From Erysipelotrichaceae bacterium OttesenSCG-928-M19 (GTDB lineage Bacteria; Bacillota_I; Bacilli_A; JAJDGJ01), in contig JAJDGJ010000008.1 of assembly GCA_030265585.1 (NCBI GenBank), positions 1 through 43,315 on the forward strand: 43,315 bases of DNA, in the 5' to 3' direction. Below are positions 41,494 through 43,315 of this stretch, piece after piece. The translations under genes and the position numbers were made by a program. How positions within the stretch are numbered: position 1 is the stretch's first letter; every line of letters starts with the position of its first letter. The notes below the pieces were generated by a model that saw nothing but the letters and a program-made list of their open reading frames with translations, was not told where the DNA came from and did no database searches.

Positions 41494-42117
41494 ATGACAA
41501 AAATAGATTATAAAAAGGATTATAAAGATATTTATCTTCCTAAACAAAAACCTAGCATTATTAAACTAGAGCCAATGAAATATGTAACTATTGAATATTT
41601 AGGTGATCCTAGTGATAGTAAATATCAATCAGTAATGAGTGCTTTATATGGCTTTGCCTATACAATTAAGATGAAATCAAAAAAGCGAGATGATTATTAT
41701 GAATATGTAGTCTTTCCTTTAGAAGGGATTTGGGATTTGCAAGATTACAGTCTTGATAAGTTAGAAAAGAGTAATTTTAAAGCAACAATGATGATTAGAC
41801 AACCAGATTTTGTTGATGAAAAGCTCTTTGAAGAGTATCGTGAAGTATTACTGAGTAAGGAACAAGATCAAGCAGTTATTAAAAGAATTGAGAGTGCTAA
41901 GCTAGAAATAATTGATGAGGATTTATGCGTGCAAATCTTACATATTGGTAGTTATGATGATGAACCAGCAAGCTTTGCACTAATGGAACAATTCTGTCAG
42001 GAAAATGGTTATCGTCGTCTTAGTAAAGTACATAAAGAAATATATTTAAGTGATCCTAGAAAAGTAAGCAAGGACAAACTAAAAACTGTTCTTCGATTTA
42101 AGGTTGAGAAGTTATAG
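41494..42117 (+). CDS. GyrI-like small-molecule-binding protein
   Basis: The 207-residue protein is a GyrI-like / SOUL-type fold: it begins YKKDYKDIYLPKQKPSI, then PMKYVTIEYLGDP, and ends with QILHIGSYDDEPASF and the YLSDPRKVSKDKLKTVLRF motif conserved in this family. Members lack a DNA-binding domain and bind or hydrolyse small molecules; the function here is unknown. ATG directly follows the cca stop, with AAGGAG shortly before. Confidence 0.85.
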   Translation: MTKIDYKKDYKDIYLPKQKPSIIKLEPMKYVTIEYLGDPSDSKYQSVMSALYGFAYTIKMKSKKRDDYYEYVVFPLEGIWDLQDYSLDKLEKSNFKATMMIRQPDFVDEKLFEEYREVLLSKEQDQAVIKRIESAKLEIIDEDLCVQILHIGSYDDEPASFALMEQFCQENGYRRLSKVHKEIYLSDPRKVSKDKLKTVLRFKVEKL

Positions 42118-42140
42118 TTTGATATTAAAGGAGAGATATT

Positions 42141-42572
42141 ATTAATAAAGAAAGATTTAATATAATTATTAGTGTTATCATTTTTTCAGTGGTATTTCTA
42201 TTTTTCTTAAGTAGTAGTCAAGTAGAAAATATTAAAGGAATCATTATGTGTACTGCTAAAGGCTGTCGCGAAAAAATAGTCTTATTAGATAATTTAAAAA
42301 TATTTTTAATGGTTATCACAAGTTTATATCTTAGTATTAGCTTTATTTACTATTTAGTAAAATTACCTAAAAAGCTAATCTATTTAATAAATATTATTTG
42401 GATTTTATTAACAGCATTTTGTTTAGTAATTATTCTAAATGATATTTTAATCTATTATCCCATCTTTAAAGATATTGTTAGGTTTATCTTTGTGGATTAT
42501 GTTGCAGTTTATTATTTGTTTACTGTGGTTGCGAATTTGATAATATTTATTAATGTTAAGAATAGTTATTAA
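42141..42572 (+). CDS. Four-helix membrane protein, apparent ATT start codon
   Basis: The frame extends upstream of the first GTG (42189) through a charged segment NKERFN followed by a membrane helix. AAAGGAGAG (42127-42135) lies 5 bases before ATT at 42141, while the GTG lies inside the helix and has no ribosome site. With the ATT start the protein has 143 residues and four hydrophobic segments, with a small loop containing two Cys (CTAKGCREK). ATT is used rarely in bacteria (infC is the classic case). A damaged ATG or a sequencing error are alternatives. Family unknown. Confidence 0.6.
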   Translation: MNKERFNIIISVIIFSVVFLFFLSSSQVENIKGIIMCTAKGCREKIVLLDNLKIFLMVITSLYLSISFIYYLVKLPKKLIYLINIIWILLTAFCLVIILNDILIYYPIFKDIVRFIFVDYVAVYYLFTVVANLIIFINVKNSY

Positions 42573-42575
42573 TAA

Positions 42576-42612
42576 AAAAGTAATTACCATTTATTGAATG
42601 ATAATTACTTTT
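42576..42612. terminator. Bidirectional terminator between convergent genes
   Basis: Eleven-bp perfect stem AAAAGTAATTA / TAATTACTTTT serves both the membrane gene and the minus-strand esterase gene. Confidence 0.82.
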
Positions 42613-42616
42613 CTTT

Positions 42617-43243
42617 TTAGGCTAGAATCTCTAAGATTACTTTTTTTAGCTTACCTGCTAGAAGATGATGATTATCTTCGTTAAGATGTTCTTGGTCAAT
42701 TGGACTTACTTCAACATATTTTGAAGCATCAAAGAAATGCACTTTTTCTACTTGTGCTAGTTTTTCATATTCGCTAGCAAGCTCCAAAGCCACTTGATAT
42801 GATTTTTCCCCGAAATCTTCATCAAAGGTATCTAAAACAATATCTTTACCCAAACATGGTGGTGCCATAATTAAAAGAGGAACCATATTTTCAGTATGTT
42901 CTTTAACTAATTGAATTACTGTTTGAAGACCATTTGCAATATCCTTACTACTATTATCAAAACATGTTTTACAATCATTAGTACCTAACATAATCACTAT
43001 TAAATCTAAAGGCATATGTGAGCTTAGACAAGGCTGTAGATAGTCAGTTGCTTTTAGATTATAGCGTGTCGGATCCTTAAAGATTGTTGTTCTCCCAGGA
43101 CAACCTTCCTCTACAATATGGTAATCATTACCTAAGATAGTTTGTAAGTGAGCAGGAAATCTTATTGTTTCATCAAATCGACCACTACCATCTGGTTTTA
43201 GTCCATAAGTATTTGAATCACCAAAAATTAAGATGCTTTTCAT
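42617..43243 (-). CDS. SGNH/GDSL-family esterase
   Basis: The 208-residue protein has block I GDSNTYGL with nucleophile Ser10, block III GTND (N89, D90), and a final block EHLNEDNHHLL carrying the catalytic His. These proteins deacetylate sugars or hydrolyse small esters. No signal peptide is present, so it acts in the cytoplasm. It is the only minus-strand host gene apart from the broken ssb. GGAGG precedes the ATG on the minus strand. Confidence 0.92.
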   Translation of the reverse strand: MKSILIFGDSNTYGLKPDGSGRFDETIRFPAHLQTILGNDYHIVEEGCPGRTTIFKDPTRYNLKATDYLQPCLSSHMPLDLIVIMLGTNDCKTCFDNSSKDIANGLQTVIQLVKEHTENMVPLLIMAPPCLGKDIVLDTFDEDFGEKSYQVALELASEYEKLAQVEKVHFFDASKYVEVSPIDQEHLNEDNHHLLAGKLKKVILEILA

Positions 43244-43274
43244 AATAATACCTCCACTTCTTTTTTATAGTTGT

Positions 43275-43280
43275 ATTATA
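43275..43280 (-). promoter_or_regulatory. -10 box for the esterase gene
   Basis: TATAAT on the minus strand about 30 bases before the start. The -35 region is AT-rich without a clear match. Confidence 0.5.
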
Positions 43281-43315
43281 AACTAATTTTTATAAAAAAG
43301 CTTTATTTATCAGCA

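Noticed and set aside
1-43315. Search by eye for CRISPR arrays, tRNA or rRNA genes and insertion sequences
   Set aside because: No regularly spaced repeats, cloverleaf-like segments, rRNA motifs or transposase frames were found.

Overview
Low-GC DNA using the standard bacterial stop codons (TGA is a stop). Bacillota-type ribosome binding sites, an rpsP-khpA / rimM-trmD neighbourhood, a second ssb-like gene and a Hut-Ftc-Fhs histidine cluster suggest a fermentative Bacillota, possibly Erysipelotrichia-like. That assignment is an inference from gene content only.

Positions 1 to about 19.6 kb are the late end of an integrated tailed phage with an HK97-fold capsid and a probably long non-contractile tail. 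Its left end lies outside the window. From left to right it carries: a MuF head-protein region split over two overlapping reading frames, the second part fused to a RelA/SpoT-like nucleotidyltransferase domain (candidate polymorphic toxin) and followed by a small acidic gene (candidate immunity protein); a sigma-region-4-like late regulator; scaffold; a tail-assembly chaperone with a textbook -1 slippery heptamer; a hairpin-rich leader; major capsid; major tail protein; head-tail adaptor; portal; tape measure; tail-tip and fibre genes; a tail-terminator-like gene; a GC-rich gap that may be cos; large terminase and HNH nuclease; holins and an M23 endolysin. Last come accessory genes: a lipoprotein, a membrane-anchored protein and an Abi_2/AbiF-type HEPN protein. 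The order of these modules is unusual, with portal, terminase and MuF all displaced. The phage right end interrupts an ssb gene on the minus strand, leaving its first ~65 codons.

From 19.8 to 29.7 kb is host chromosome. It holds rpsP-khpA, a class I glutamine amidotransferase, rimM-trmD, an XRE regulator with a membrane partner under a promoter overlapped by direct repeats, a lipoprotein followed by an ABC exporter, a DUF368/PopT-type undecaprenyl-phosphate transporter, an iron alcohol dehydrogenase and two small unknown genes.

From 29.7 to 38.4 kb is a histidine-degradation operon, hutH-hutU-ftcD-hutI-fchA-fhs. With FolD supplied from elsewhere, these enzymes turn histidine into glutamate, two ammonia and formate, and the last enzyme can return one ATP. 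From 38.4 kb to the end are a DUF4299-like protein, an RlaP-type nucleotidyltransferase, CCA-adding enzyme, a GyrI-like protein, a four-helix membrane protein that appears to start at ATT, and a GDSL esterase on the minus strand. I saw no tRNA, rRNA, CRISPR array or insertion sequence.
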